Program-made: the position numbers and the translations under genes
Shown: piece after piece, positions 46,329 to 54,329 of the stretch
Layout of the letters: each line of letters starts with the position of its first letter
Numbering within the stretch: the first letter of the stretch is position 1
Origin: Phycisphaerales bacterium
GTDB taxonomy: Bacteria; Planctomycetota; Phycisphaerae; Phycisphaerales; UBA1924
Assembly (NCBI GenBank): GCA_040221175.1
Contig: JAVJVK010000013.1
Location: forward strand, 186,001 to 250,000
Reading direction: 5' to 3'
DNA length: 64,000 nucleotides
Notes under the pieces: model-generated
The model's database searches: none
Told to the model about the DNA's origin: nothing
What the model saw: the letters and a program-made list of their open reading frames with translations, nothing else

Positions 46329-47435
46329 ATGAGCACCGATTCACCCCCTCCATCGTCCGCACCACCGACCGAGCCGGGGCCCATGCCCACGCCGCCCGCG
46401 CGGCCGCCGTTCCTGCGGCTGCTGGTGGGCGGGGGGCTCATGGGGCTGGCCAACCTCGTGCCGGGCATCAGCGGGGGCACCATGCTCGTGGCGGCGGGGG
46501 TGTACCGCCGGTTCGTCGACGCCGTCAGCGACGCCACGCGGCTGCGGCTCTCGGCCGCCACCATCGTCACGCTGGCCCTGATCGTGCTGGGGGCCGGCTC
46601 GGCCATCGCGCTGGGGGCCCTGCCGGTGTCCTACGGGCTCGCCGAGGCTCGCTGGGCCATGTACGCCCTGTTCATCGGGCTCACGATCGGGGGCGTGCCC
46701 TCGCTGTATGCGCTGGTCCGGCCGCTGAGCCCCCGGCTGGTGGCCTTCGCCCTGCTGGGGCTGGCGGGCATGCTGGCCGTCGTGGCGGCCCAGGAGATGG
46801 GCGCGGGCGGCGGCGGCGGGGGCGCAAGTGGCGGTGGGGGCGGTGGGGGTTGGCTCATGCTGGTCGTCGCCGGGGCCGCGGGGGCGGCGGCGATGGTGCT
46901 GCCGGGGGTCAGCGGGGCCTACCTGCTCCTGCTGCTGGGCCAGTACGAGGCCGTCGTCACCGCCATCAAGGACCTCTCCCGCGGCGACGCGTCGGCCCTG
47001 GCCACGGTCGTGCCCATCGGCGCGGGCGTGCTGGTGGGCATCGCGGGGGTCAGCAACCTGCTCCGCTGGCTGCTGCACAAGTACGAGAAGGCAACCCTGG
47101 CCGTGCTGCTGGGGCTGCTGCTGGGCGCGCCGGCGGGGCTCTACCCCTTCCGCGAGGCCGTGCCGCCCGCGGCGGGCGAGGTCATCAAGGGCCAGATCCT
47201 CACGCAGGAGACCGCGGCCGAGGTCGAGCCCAAGGACTGGCCCACGCGGGCGTTCATGCCATCGCTCGGGCAGGTCGCCGCGTCACTGGGGCTGGTCGTC
47301 GTCGGCGGCGCCGCGACCATGGGCGTCGCCCGGCTTGGTCGTCGCGCTGACGCTGGGGGTCGGCGCGCTGACGCCGGAGGCGGGCGCGCCGGCGCCGAAG
47401 GCCGGGCGCCGCCAGCCGCCGAAGCGGGGGACTGA
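46329..47435 (+). CDS. DUF368 family polyprenyl-phosphate transporter (PopT-like)
   Basis: 368 aa with about eight membrane helices. The DUF368 signature is clear: GLMGLANLVPGISGGTMLVA and a second half AAAMVLPGVSGAYLLLLLGQY. DUF368 proteins (PopT) were shown to recycle undecaprenyl phosphate across the cytoplasmic membrane. A poly-Gly insert of about 18 residues (GGGGGGASGGGGGGG) interrupts the middle. The last 51 residues, an Ala/Gly/Arg tail, overlap the lgt C-terminal coding region on the opposite strand for 153 bp. Confidence 0.9.
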   Translation: MSTDSPPPSSAPPTEPGPMPTPPARPPFLRLLVGGGLMGLANLVPGISGGTMLVAAGVYRRFVDAVSDATRLRLSAATIVTLALIVLGAGSAIALGALPVSYGLAEARWAMYALFIGLTIGGVPSLYALVRPLSPRLVAFALLGLAGMLAVVAAQEMGAGGGGGGASGGGGGGGWLMLVVAGAAGAAAMVLPGVSGAYLLLLLGQYEAVVTAIKDLSRGDASALATVVPIGAGVLVGIAGVSNLLRWLLHKYEKATLAVLLGLLLGAPAGLYPFREAVPPAAGEVIKGQILTQETAAEVEPKDWPTRAFMPSLGQVAASLGLVVVGGAATMGVARLGRRADAGGRRADAGGGRAGAEGRAPPAAEAGD

Positions 47436-48551
47436 CGCGCCCAGCCGCTGGGCCTTCTTCGCCCGCGCGACGACGAAGCCGAGCAGCGCGAAGCCGCCCA
47501 CGACCAGCGCCACGCTCAGCCACTGCCCGCGGCTGAGGCCCATGGGCCGGGCGACGGCGAACTGGGTGTCGGGCAGGCGGTAGAACTCGGTGAAGATCCG
47601 CCCCAGGCCGTAAAGAATCATGAACCACGCCGTCACCACGCCGGCCACGCGCGGGCGGGCCCACACGATGAAGAGCGCCAGCAGCAGCAGCGGCCCCTCG
47701 ACGGCCGCCTGATAGAGCTGGCTGGGGTGGCGGGCGTTCAGGAACGCCTGCATGAAGTTGGCCGCGCGCTCGGCCGCCGCCCCACCCCCACCGCCCCCGC
47801 GCAAATCGGCCAGCATGTCCTGGTAGGCCAGCTCGAAGCGGGCCATGCCCTCGGGGTTGAGCAGCTCCAGGTAGCTCATGCCCACCGCCTCGGCGGCCAT
47901 CTGCACCTGCCGGTCGGTCACCTCGCCCGTGCCCGCGCGCGAGAGGATCTCCTGGGGGAACTGCACGCTCCACCATAGAAGCACGGCGCCTTCTTCGTAG
48001 GGCGGGCGGGCGACGACCTTGCCGAGCAATTCACCGTTCACGAAGTTGGCCAGCCGCCCGCACATCAGGCCCACGGGCGCCACCGCGCAGGCCAGGTCAA
48101 CCAGGTGCAGCGTGGGCACGCGCGCGAGCTCTGGGAGGTTTTCCTTCGCCGCGCGACGCCGCAGCAGCCGGGCCAGCAGGGCCAGCCCCAGCAACGCCCC
48201 GACCATGCCCCCGTGGCTGGCCATGCCCCCCTTGGCGATGTTCAGGGCCGCCCAGAAGGGGAAGCCGCCGGTGAACTCGCCCAGCAGCGACGGCTGGTAG
48301 AGCACGAGGTAGCCAACCCGGCCGCCGACCACCCCGCCGATGCCCCCGAAGAGCACCAGGTCGCCGATGGCCGCCCCGGGGATGGGCGTCAGCCCGCGCC
48401 CGGCGGCCACGCGGAGCAGCAGGTAGGCCAGGGCGAACCCCAGCACATAGGAAATCCCGTACCAGTAGATCGTCGCCGGGCCCAGGCGGAGGGCGATCGG
48501 GTCCAAATCGTGCAGCCAGGGGAGGAAGGGCGCCGCGAGGGTGGGGGTCAT
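47283..48551 (-). CDS. lgt: Phosphatidylglycerol:prolipoprotein diacylglyceryl transferase
   Basis: Inner-membrane enzyme that lipidates the lipobox Cys of prolipoproteins, the first step of lipoprotein maturation. 422 aa, longer than the usual 270-300. Core: ALRLGPATIYWYGISYVLGF, KGGMASHGGMVGALLG, the signature MCGRLANFVNGELLG with the catalytic Arg, and HPSQLYQAAVEG. A Gly-rich insert (about 225-260) and a basic/disordered 55-residue tail explain the length. TAAACT lies 6 nt before ATG 48551, so the mRNA is probably leaderless. Several lipoproteins in this window would be its substrates. Confidence 0.95.
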   Translation of the reverse strand: MTPTLAAPFLPWLHDLDPIALRLGPATIYWYGISYVLGFALAYLLLRVAAGRGLTPIPGAAIGDLVLFGGIGGVVGGRVGYLVLYQPSLLGEFTGGFPFWAALNIAKGGMASHGGMVGALLGLALLARLLRRRAAKENLPELARVPTLHLVDLACAVAPVGLMCGRLANFVNGELLGKVVARPPYEEGAVLLWWSVQFPQEILSRAGTGEVTDRQVQMAAEAVGMSYLELLNPEGMARFELAYQDMLADLRGGGGGGAAAERAANFMQAFLNARHPSQLYQAAVEGPLLLLALFIVWARPRVAGVVTAWFMILYGLGRIFTEFYRLPDTQFAVARPMGLSRGQWLSVALVVGGFALLGFVVARAKKAQRLGASVPRFGGWRRPAFGAGAPASGVSAPTPSVSATTKPGDAHGRGAADDDQPQ

Positions 48552-48887
48552 GGCCTGAGTTTAGCGGACGTGCGGCCCGCGCCCGCGCGAGCCGCGGGCG
48601 GGCGGGCCCGGCGTCGCCGGAGGGCCCGCGGCGCGGGTTGGCGGTCCGAAAACACGATTTCTCTGCTCCGCGCAACGCGTTGCGCGGCCTGCGCAACAGT
48701 GCCTTCGCCCTGCGCAACGCGTTGTGCGGCCCGCGCAACGCGATACCTGCCCCGCGCAACGCGATGCGCGGCCCGCGCACCAGCGCCTCGGCCCCGCGCA
48801 ACGCGTTGCGCAGCCCGCGCACCGCGCTCCCGGCCCCGCGCAACGCGGCGCCCGCCCCGGGCGCGCGTGCCCCGGGCCCGGCGTGCG
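48552..48887. other. 336-bp intergenic region with second 21-bp array
   Basis: Between lgt and the GC-dockerin gene, both on the minus strand. The 10-unit array at 48668-48877 fills most of it, starting 10 bp past the dockerin gene stop. The left part holds TAAACT (lgt -10) and a GC-rich stretch. No gene is seen. Confidence 0.8.
48668..48877. repeat. 21-bp tandem repeat array, 10 units, partly palindromic
   Basis: Ten contiguous 21-bp units with no spacers. Most begin CCGCGCAACGCG or CTGCGCAAC and end GGC or GCC; the best contain the perfect palindrome CGCAACGCGTTGCG (48670-48683, 48796-48809). Units ending in GGC or AGC alternate with units ending in a CC pair. The plus frame reads as heptapeptides (PRNALRG-like) but has no start signal. 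The last unit (48857-48877) is degenerate. Confidence 0.88.
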
Positions 48888-49580
48888 TCAGGAACAACCC
48901 GCGTCGAAGCGGTTCTGGAAGGCCAGGAAGTCGAACACCGTCAGCTCGCCGTCGAAGTCGAAGTCGGCGATGGCCTCGCCCGCGTCGAAGGCGTTGAAGA
49001 AGGCAAGGTAATCGAAGAGGTCCAGCTGCCGGTCCTGGTTGATGTCGGCCCGGCAGGCGACGACCGTCAGCGTGGCGTTGCCCTCTTCCAGGAGGTGCAA
49101 GCGCGAGTGGTACGAGGCGCAGTATTCGCACTCGAACACCGAGTACCTTGCCGTTCGCGTCTGGAAGGCGATCTCCCATCCGAAGACCGGGGCGGGGTGG
49201 TTGGCGGTGTAGGTGGCCGACCAGAAGGGCATCGGGTCCGTCGGGTCGGCACGGATGTCGTGGAACTGGATCTGCGCGGCGACGATGTTCTCGATGCCCG
49301 CGATGGTCTCGAACCCGCGCTGCGTGCCCGGGCCGTCCATCGGCGACAGGAGGCGGTGATCGGAGAGGTAGTCCGAGCCGGTGTCGCACACCAGGCTCGT
49401 GAAGACGTAGGCGATGGCGAAGTCCACGCGCGACTCGAAGTGGGCGCGCAGCTCGATGGTGGCGCTCTCCCCACGCTCGATGATGGGCGGGTCGACGACG
49501 ATCTCGATGGCGTTGGGCGAGGTCTGGGCGGCGGCGGTGCTGGTTGCGATCAGGATGGCGATCGACGCGGCGGTGCGCAT
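48888..49580 (-). CDS. Exported protein with GC-type dockerin
   Basis: 230 aa. Signal peptide ending STAAAQ. Residues 22-175 form one beta-rich domain with no named family: ERGESATIELRAHFESRVDF and later VFGWEIAFQTRTARYSVFEC, with Cys at about 148 and 151. The C-terminal 50 residues are a complete GC-dockerin: DINQDRQLDLFDYLAFFNAF and DFDFDGELTVFDFLAFQNRF, ending DAGCS. GGAGGA 7-8 nt before ATG 49580 is a strong ribosome-binding site. The beta-rich part could be a cohesin-like or PEP-type domain, but I cannot show that. Confidence 0.83.
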   Translation of the reverse strand: MRTAASIAILIATSTAAAQTSPNAIEIVVDPPIIERGESATIELRAHFESRVDFAIAYVFTSLVCDTGSDYLSDHRLLSPMDGPGTQRGFETIAGIENIVAAQIQFHDIRADPTDPMPFWSATYTANHPAPVFGWEIAFQTRTARYSVFECEYCASYHSRLHLLEEGNATLTVVACRADINQDRQLDLFDYLAFFNAFDAGEAIADFDFDGELTVFDFLAFQNRFDAGCS

Positions 49581-49643
49581 GGCGGGGTCCTCCGTTGGCC
49601 TGTGCGCAGCATACCACGAGTCGCCCGGATCACCAAGGAAATC

Positions 49644-50531
49644 TCAGCCCATCGCCGCCCGGATCCTCGCGCATTGGGCGATGACCGCCGCGGCGGCGTC
49701 CGGCGTGAGCTGGGTGGCCCCGTCGCTCCAGGCGCTGGTGGGGTCTGGGTGGCTCTCGATGAACAGCGCGTGCACGCCCGCGGCGACGGCGGCCGCGGCC
49801 AGCATCCCCGCACGCTCGGGCCGCCCGCCGGTCTGCGCGCCCGCTCCGGGAAGCTGCGTGCTGTGCGTGGCGTCGAAGCACACCGGCGCCGGCCCCCGAT
49901 CGCAGAACGCGCTGCGGTCGAGCTCCATCATGTCGCCGACGCCGAGAAAATCGTTCACCAGGCGGTGGTAGCCGAAGAACGTCCCGCGCTCGGTGAGCAG
50001 GGTGTTGTCGCACCCGGCCTCGTGGAGCTTCTTGATGGGCCCGAGCATCTCCCTTGGGCTGAGGAACTGGCCCTTCTTGACGTTCACGGCGGCGCCGGTG
50101 GGCGCGGCGGCGCGGGCGGCGGCCTCGAGCAGGTCGCTCTGGCGGCACAGGAACGCGGGGATCTGGACGATGCTGGCGACCTGAACGACCTTGTCGGCCT
50201 GCTCGGGCAGGTGGATGTCGGTGGTGACCGGGCAGCCCAACTCGCGGCCGATGTCTTCGAGCCAGCGGAGCCCCTCGTCGATGCCCGGCCCGCGGGGCGA
50301 GCCCGCGCTGGAGCGGTTGGCCTTGTCGAAGCTTGCCTTGAAGACGTAGGGCAGGCCCGCCCCCCCACCAGCCTCTTCGCAGGCCCGCTTGAGCGCGCGG
50401 CCGACGGTCAGGCCCATGTCCCTGCTCTCCAGCGTGCACGGCCCGGCGATGACCAGCAGCGGGTGACCGGGGCCGACGGGGATGGGCTGGGCGTGGGGGC
50501 TGGGGATAACGCAAGGGGGGGCGGGTGGCAT
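49644..50531 (-). CDS. kdsA: 3-deoxy-8-phosphooctulonate synthase
   Basis: Condenses phosphoenolpyruvate with arabinose-5-phosphate to Kdo-8-phosphate for LPS inner core. 295 aa TIM barrel. Segments LLVIAGPCTLESRDMGL, FKASFDKANRSSAGSPRGPG, TDIHLPEQADKVVQVASIVQ, NVKKGQFLSPREM, LLTERGTFFGYHRLVNDF and CFDATHSTQLPGAG are all family markers. ATG 50531 has TACCAT 5 nt upstream and no Shine-Dalgarno. Divergent from an ABC exporter gene, with only 33 bp between the start codons. Its substrate would come from KdsD, whose gene begins at the right window end. Confidence 0.96.
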   Translation of the reverse strand: MPPAPPCVIPSPHAQPIPVGPGHPLLVIAGPCTLESRDMGLTVGRALKRACEEAGGGAGLPYVFKASFDKANRSSAGSPRGPGIDEGLRWLEDIGRELGCPVTTDIHLPEQADKVVQVASIVQIPAFLCRQSDLLEAAARAAAPTGAAVNVKKGQFLSPREMLGPIKKLHEAGCDNTLLTERGTFFGYHRLVNDFLGVGDMMELDRSAFCDRGPAPVCFDATHSTQLPGAGAQTGGRPERAGMLAAAAVAAGVHALFIESHPDPTSAWSDGATQLTPDAAAAVIAQCARIRAAMG

Positions 50532-50564
50532 CGCCGATGGTACCGGCCACTCGTACACTGGCCC
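50532..50564. promoter_or_regulatory. Compact divergent promoters of kdsA and ABC ATPase gene
   Basis: Minus-strand TACCAT (50542-50537) is 5 nt from the kdsA ATG; plus-strand TACACT (50554-50559) is 5 nt from the ABC GTG. The two -10-like hexamers are separated by 11 bp, so any -35 of each promoter would lie across or beyond the other -10. No -35 is obvious. Confidence 0.6.
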
Positions 50565-51428
50565 GTGCTGCAGCTCACCGACGTCCACAAGCGCTTCGGC
50601 CGCGTCACGGCGGTGGACGGGCTGTCGCTGGAGGTCGCCGCGGGCGAGGTGATGGGCCTGCTGGGCCCCAACGGCGCGGGCAAGACCACGACCATCGGCA
50701 TGGCCGTGGGCCTCTTGCGCCCCGACCGCGGCACGGTGACGCTGGGGGAGGACGATGATTTCGGCAGCCCGGCCGACCCGGCCATGCGCCGGCGCATCGG
50801 CGTGGCCCCCCAGGCCATCGCGCTGTACGAGCCCATGACGGCGCGCGAGAACCTGGTGCTCTTCGCCCGGCTGCACGGTCTGGGCCGGCGCGAGGCCCTC
50901 GCCCGCGCGGGCGAGTTGCTCGAGCTGGTTGGCCTGACCGACCGGGCCCACCATCGCGTGGCGGGCTTCTCGGGCGGCATGAAGCGCCGGCTGAACCTGG
51001 CCGCCGCGCTGGTGGGCCGGCCGCGGCTGGTGCTGCTGGACGAGCCCACGGCGGGCGTGGACCCACAGTCTCGCAACGCCATCTTCGACATCGTGGCCGG
51101 GCTGAAGGCCGCGGGCGTGACGGTGCTGTTCAGCACGCACTACATGGAAGAGGCCGCCCGGCTGTGCGATCGCGTGGCCATCGTCGACCACGGCCGGCTG
51201 CTGGCGCTGGGCACGGTGGGCGAGCTGGTCGAAGCCCACGGCGGGCCGAGCATGGTGGTGGTGCGCCGCCACGGCCACGACGAGCAGCGCACGGCGACGA
51301 GCTCGCCGCTGGACGAGCTCTCCAGGCTCATCGCCGACCACGGCTCGACCATCGCCGAGCTGCGCGTGGAGACGCCCGACCTGGAGGCCGTCTTCCTGAC
51401 GCTCACCGGCCGGGAGCACCGGCATTGA
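50565..51428 (+). CDS. ABC-2 type exporter, ATP-binding subunit
   Basis: 287 aa. Walker A GPNGAGKTTTIG, Q-loop VAPQAIALYEPMTARENL, signature FSGGMKRRLNLAAAL, Walker B LVLLDEPTAGVDPQ and H-loop FSTHYMEEAARLCDRV, the CcmA/NatA-type layout of drug and polysaccharide exporters. A C-terminal regulatory extension (about 225-287, ending in ETPDLEAVFLTLTGR) is typical. Start GTG 50565 with TACACT 5 nt upstream. The stop overlaps the TTG of the permease gene. Substrate unknown. Confidence 0.93.
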   Translation: MLQLTDVHKRFGRVTAVDGLSLEVAAGEVMGLLGPNGAGKTTTIGMAVGLLRPDRGTVTLGEDDDFGSPADPAMRRRIGVAPQAIALYEPMTARENLVLFARLHGLGRREALARAGELLELVGLTDRAHHRVAGFSGGMKRRLNLAAALVGRPRLVLLDEPTAGVDPQSRNAIFDIVAGLKAAGVTVLFSTHYMEEAARLCDRVAIVDHGRLLALGTVGELVEAHGGPSMVVVRRHGHDEQRTATSSPLDELSRLIADHGSTIAELRVETPDLEAVFLTLTGREHRH

Positions 51429-52729
51429 GCGGCGTGGCGTCGGGGTGGCGCGTGGTGCTGGTGCTGGCGGCCAAGGACGTGCGTCTGCTGTCGCGCGACC
51501 GCGTGGCGTTGTTCTTCACGCTCGTGTTCCCGCTGCTCTTTGGCATCCTCTTCGGCGCGGTGTTCAGCGGCTCGGCGGCCGGCGAGGGCCCGCGGGCGCT
51601 GGACGTGGCGCTGGTCGATCTCGACGATTCGCAGGACTCGCGCGGCGTGATCGCCGGGCTCGTCGAGGATGGACAGATCGCCCCCGTGCGGGCCGAGTCG
51701 GCCGAGCAGGCGCGCCAGCTCGTGCGCACCGGCGCGGTCGAGGCGTACTTCGTGTTCCCCGATGGCTTCGGCGAGGCGGCGACGATGCCCTTTGCCGGCT
51801 CGCCCATGCGCCTCGAGATCGGCAGCGGCCCCAGCGGCCGGGGCACCCGGGCGATGCTGGAGGGCATGGCCACGCGGGCGGTGTTCCAGCAGTTCGGACG
51901 CAACATGCTCGACCCCGAGCGTTCGCGGCAGATGGTCGGTGAAGCGCGCGAGCTGCTGGCGGGCGCCCGGGACATGGACCCGGCGCAGCGGATGGCCGTG
52001 CAGGCATTGCTCCGCGCGGCCGAGGGCGTGGTCTCCGAGACGCCCGCTGGTGGCCAGGGCGATGCCGCCGGCCTGGACATCGTCGATATCGATCAGGTCG
52101 AGGTGACGGCCGTCGCCGACGCGACGGCGGTGAGCTCGTTCGCGATCAGCTTCCCTCAGGCCATGCTCTGGGGCGTGATGGGCTGCGCGGCGGTGTTCGG
52201 GGTGTCGCTGGTGGGCGAACGGACGGGCGGCACGCTCACGCGGCTGCGCGTGGCGCCCATCTGCCGATGGCACATCGTGATGGGCAAGGCGGTGGCGTGC
52301 CTGGCGACCACGCTGCTGGTGTGCGTGGTGATGCTGGCGGTCGCGTGGCTGGCCTTCGGCGTGCGGCCCGTGGCGCCGGTGACGCTCGTGGTTGCGTTGC
52401 TTGCCGTCTCGCTGTGCTTCGTGGGCATCATGATGCTGCTTTCGGTGGTGGCGCGCACGGAGGCGGCGGCCAGCGGCATCGGCTGGGCATGCCTGCTGAC
52501 GCTGGCGATGATCGGGGGCGGGGCGATCCCGCTGGCGTTCATGCCGCCCTGGCTTCGGCAGGTCGGGCACGTCAGCCCGGTCAAGTGGGGCATCCTGGCG
52601 ATCGAGGGCGGGCTATGGCGCGGGCTGAGCGCGGGCGAGATGCTGCTGCCCATCGGGCTGCTCGTGCTCATCGGCGCGGGCGCGTTCGTCCTTGGGGCCG
52701 CGGTGTTCGCACGGCGAGAGAACAGATAG
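51425..52729 (+). CDS. ABC-2 type exporter, permease subunit
   Basis: 434 aa, of the YhgE/DrrB-NatB class. One helix near the N-terminus (LFFTLVFPLLFGILFGAVF) and a large extracytoplasmic domain (about 45-225), then five C-terminal helices (SFAISFPQAMLWGVMGCAAV, LVGERTGGTLTRLRVAP motif between helices). TTG 51425 overlaps the ATPase stop (TTGA), with GGGAG 8 nt upstream; GTG 51434 is an alternative. The large domain resembles ABC-2 exporters of small molecules. Substrate unknown. Confidence 0.88.
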   Translation: MSGVASGWRVVLVLAAKDVRLLSRDRVALFFTLVFPLLFGILFGAVFSGSAAGEGPRALDVALVDLDDSQDSRGVIAGLVEDGQIAPVRAESAEQARQLVRTGAVEAYFVFPDGFGEAATMPFAGSPMRLEIGSGPSGRGTRAMLEGMATRAVFQQFGRNMLDPERSRQMVGEARELLAGARDMDPAQRMAVQALLRAAEGVVSETPAGGQGDAAGLDIVDIDQVEVTAVADATAVSSFAISFPQAMLWGVMGCAAVFGVSLVGERTGGTLTRLRVAPICRWHIVMGKAVACLATTLLVCVVMLAVAWLAFGVRPVAPVTLVVALLAVSLCFVGIMMLLSVVARTEAAASGIGWACLLTLAMIGGGAIPLAFMPPWLRQVGHVSPVKWGILAIEGGLWRGLSAGEMLLPIGLLVLIGAGAFVLGAAVFARRENR

Positions 52730-52738
52730 GAGATGCGG

Positions 52739-53284
52739 ATGAACGACGCGGCGCACGGCGAATTCCTGGCCCACAACATCCTGCATACGCAGACGCTCTT
52801 CGAGCGATTCCTGGTGGGCTTTGACGATGGCAACCGCACCACGCAGGCGCCGGCCATGCCCAACCATGCCGCGTGGACGCTCGGGCACTTGGCGCTGACG
52901 GCGCACCGCTGCGTCGATCGGGTGCTGGGGCGCGACGATCCGGGTGAACTGCCGCCCGAGGCCTTCGTCATTGGGGACCAGGGCGATGCGCAGCGGTTCG
53001 CGACCGAGAGCGTCAGCTTCGGCTCGACGCCCACGGATGAGCCCGATCGATATCCGGGGCTCGATCGCTCGCTGGAGATCATGCACGCGGCGCACCAGCG
53101 GCTGGCGCAGGCTTTACGCGAAGCCGACGCGGCGGCACTGTCGCGCCAGACGCCGTGGGGCGCCGGGCAGACCACCGTCTCCGATCTGGCGCTACGCATG
53201 GGGTTCCACATCGCGACGCACTGCGGCCAGATCGTTGATCTGCGGCGAGGGCTGGGGTTTGCGCCGGTGCTCGGCCGGCGCTAG
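52739..53284 (+). CDS. DinB-superfamily four-helix protein
   Basis: 181 aa four-helix bundle. His ligands of the family are visible: HNILHTQTLFERFLVGFDD, MPNHAAWTLGHLALTAHRCV and GFHIATHCGQIVDLRRGLGF. DinB-like proteins bind a metal and some are thiol-dependent S-transferases; the role here is unknown. ATG 52739 is preferred over ATG 52733 because AGGAG (52728-52732) abuts the latter and stands 6 nt from the former. It lies 9 bp after the ABC permease stop, so it is possibly part of that operon. Confidence 0.85.
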   Translation: MNDAAHGEFLAHNILHTQTLFERFLVGFDDGNRTTQAPAMPNHAAWTLGHLALTAHRCVDRVLGRDDPGELPPEAFVIGDQGDAQRFATESVSFGSTPTDEPDRYPGLDRSLEIMHAAHQRLAQALREADAAALSRQTPWGAGQTTVSDLALRMGFHIATHCGQIVDLRRGLGFAPVLGRR

Positions 53285-53315
53285 CCTGAGAGACTTGAAC
53301 CGATAGGGGGTCCGC

Positions 53316-54191
53316 ATGAAGATCTTCCACGTCGACGCCTTCACCGCCAGTGTCTTTGGTGGCAACCCCGCCGTGGTGGTGCCGGTCGAGCAATGGCCGT
53401 CCGAGGCCGTGATGAAGCAGGTGGCCGCCGAGCAGAACCTGAGCGAGACGGTCTTCGTCGGCCCGCCCAGCGATGGCGATGCCGATCGCAGGCTGCGATG
53501 GTTTACGCCCACCGTTGAGGTGCCCCTGTGCGGTCACGCGACGCTGGCGGCGGCGCACGTGCTGTGGAACCACCTGGACGAAGTGGTCGAGCGTTTGACC
53601 TTCGAGAGCCTGAGCGGGCCGTTGACGGTCTGGCACGAGAAGCAGAACGACGACGACCTGATTGTCATGGACTTCCCCGCCCGGCGCACCGTGGCGTGCG
53701 ACGGACACGCGGCAATCGTGGAGGCGCTCGGGGCCAGCCCGGCGGAACTCCTGCGTACGACAGAGAACATCGGCGTGGGCGATGATGCGCACCCGCTGTA
53801 CATCGCCGTGTACGACAGCAAGCGCGAGGTGCACGAGCTCGAGCCCGATATGAAAAAGCTGGCGGCGATCGAGGCCCACGGCGTGATCGCAACGGCTCCG
53901 GGGGCGAGCCACGACTTCGTGTCGCGGTTCTTTGCCCCGCGGGCGGGCGTGGACGAAGACCCGGTGACCGGCAGCGCGCACTGCGCGCTCGCGCCCTACT
54001 GGGCAAAGCGGCTTGGCAAGAGCCGGCTGGCGGCGCGGCAGGTGTCGCGGCGTGGCGGCGAGCTGCGCTGCGACGTGGCGACGACCGACCAAGGCGACCG
54101 CGTGCTGCTGGCGGGCAAGGCCGTGACGTACAGCGTGGGTGAGATCATCGCACAGCTTGCCGGCGAGGCCGAGGCGGTCGTGCCGGCCTGA
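53316..54191 (+). CDS. PhzF family isomerase/epimerase
   Basis: 291 aa. PhzF-type diaminopimelate-epimerase fold with two halves: KIFHVDAFTASVFGGNPAVV, catalytic Glu in AAEQNLSETVFVG, CGHATLAAAHVLW, and second-half PRAGVDEDPVTGSAHCALAP-like (RAGVDEDPVTGSAH). Most PhzF homologues have no known substrate; only a few act in phenazine synthesis, and no phenazine genes occur here. AGGGGG 5 nt before the ATG. It follows the DinB gene by 31 bp. Confidence 0.94.
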   Translation: MKIFHVDAFTASVFGGNPAVVVPVEQWPSEAVMKQVAAEQNLSETVFVGPPSDGDADRRLRWFTPTVEVPLCGHATLAAAHVLWNHLDEVVERLTFESLSGPLTVWHEKQNDDDLIVMDFPARRTVACDGHAAIVEALGASPAELLRTTENIGVGDDAHPLYIAVYDSKREVHELEPDMKKLAAIEAHGVIATAPGASHDFVSRFFAPRAGVDEDPVTGSAHCALAPYWAKRLGKSRLAARQVSRRGGELRCDVATTDQGDRVLLAGKAVTYSVGEIIAQLAGEAEAVVPA

Positions 54192-54329
54192 TGAACGCCA
54201 GCGACGTCCGATAGCGATCGATCTGCGGGCGCGTCGCGGTTCTCTTGGCATTGTTTGGCGGTCGTCAGGCAGACAATTGCGGTCGATCGGTTACGCTGTA
54301 GCGTGACCCCATCCAAGGAGGATCGACCC

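Noticed and set aside
48668-48877. CRISPR array
   Set aside because: Same reasons: contiguous 21-bp units, no spacers, no cas genes.
48105-51428. Very long plus-strand open frame covering lgt, dockerin gene and kdsA
   Set aside because: Antisense to well-supported genes; only its last 288 codons (from 50565) are a real ABC ATPase. Long shadow frames are common at this GC content.
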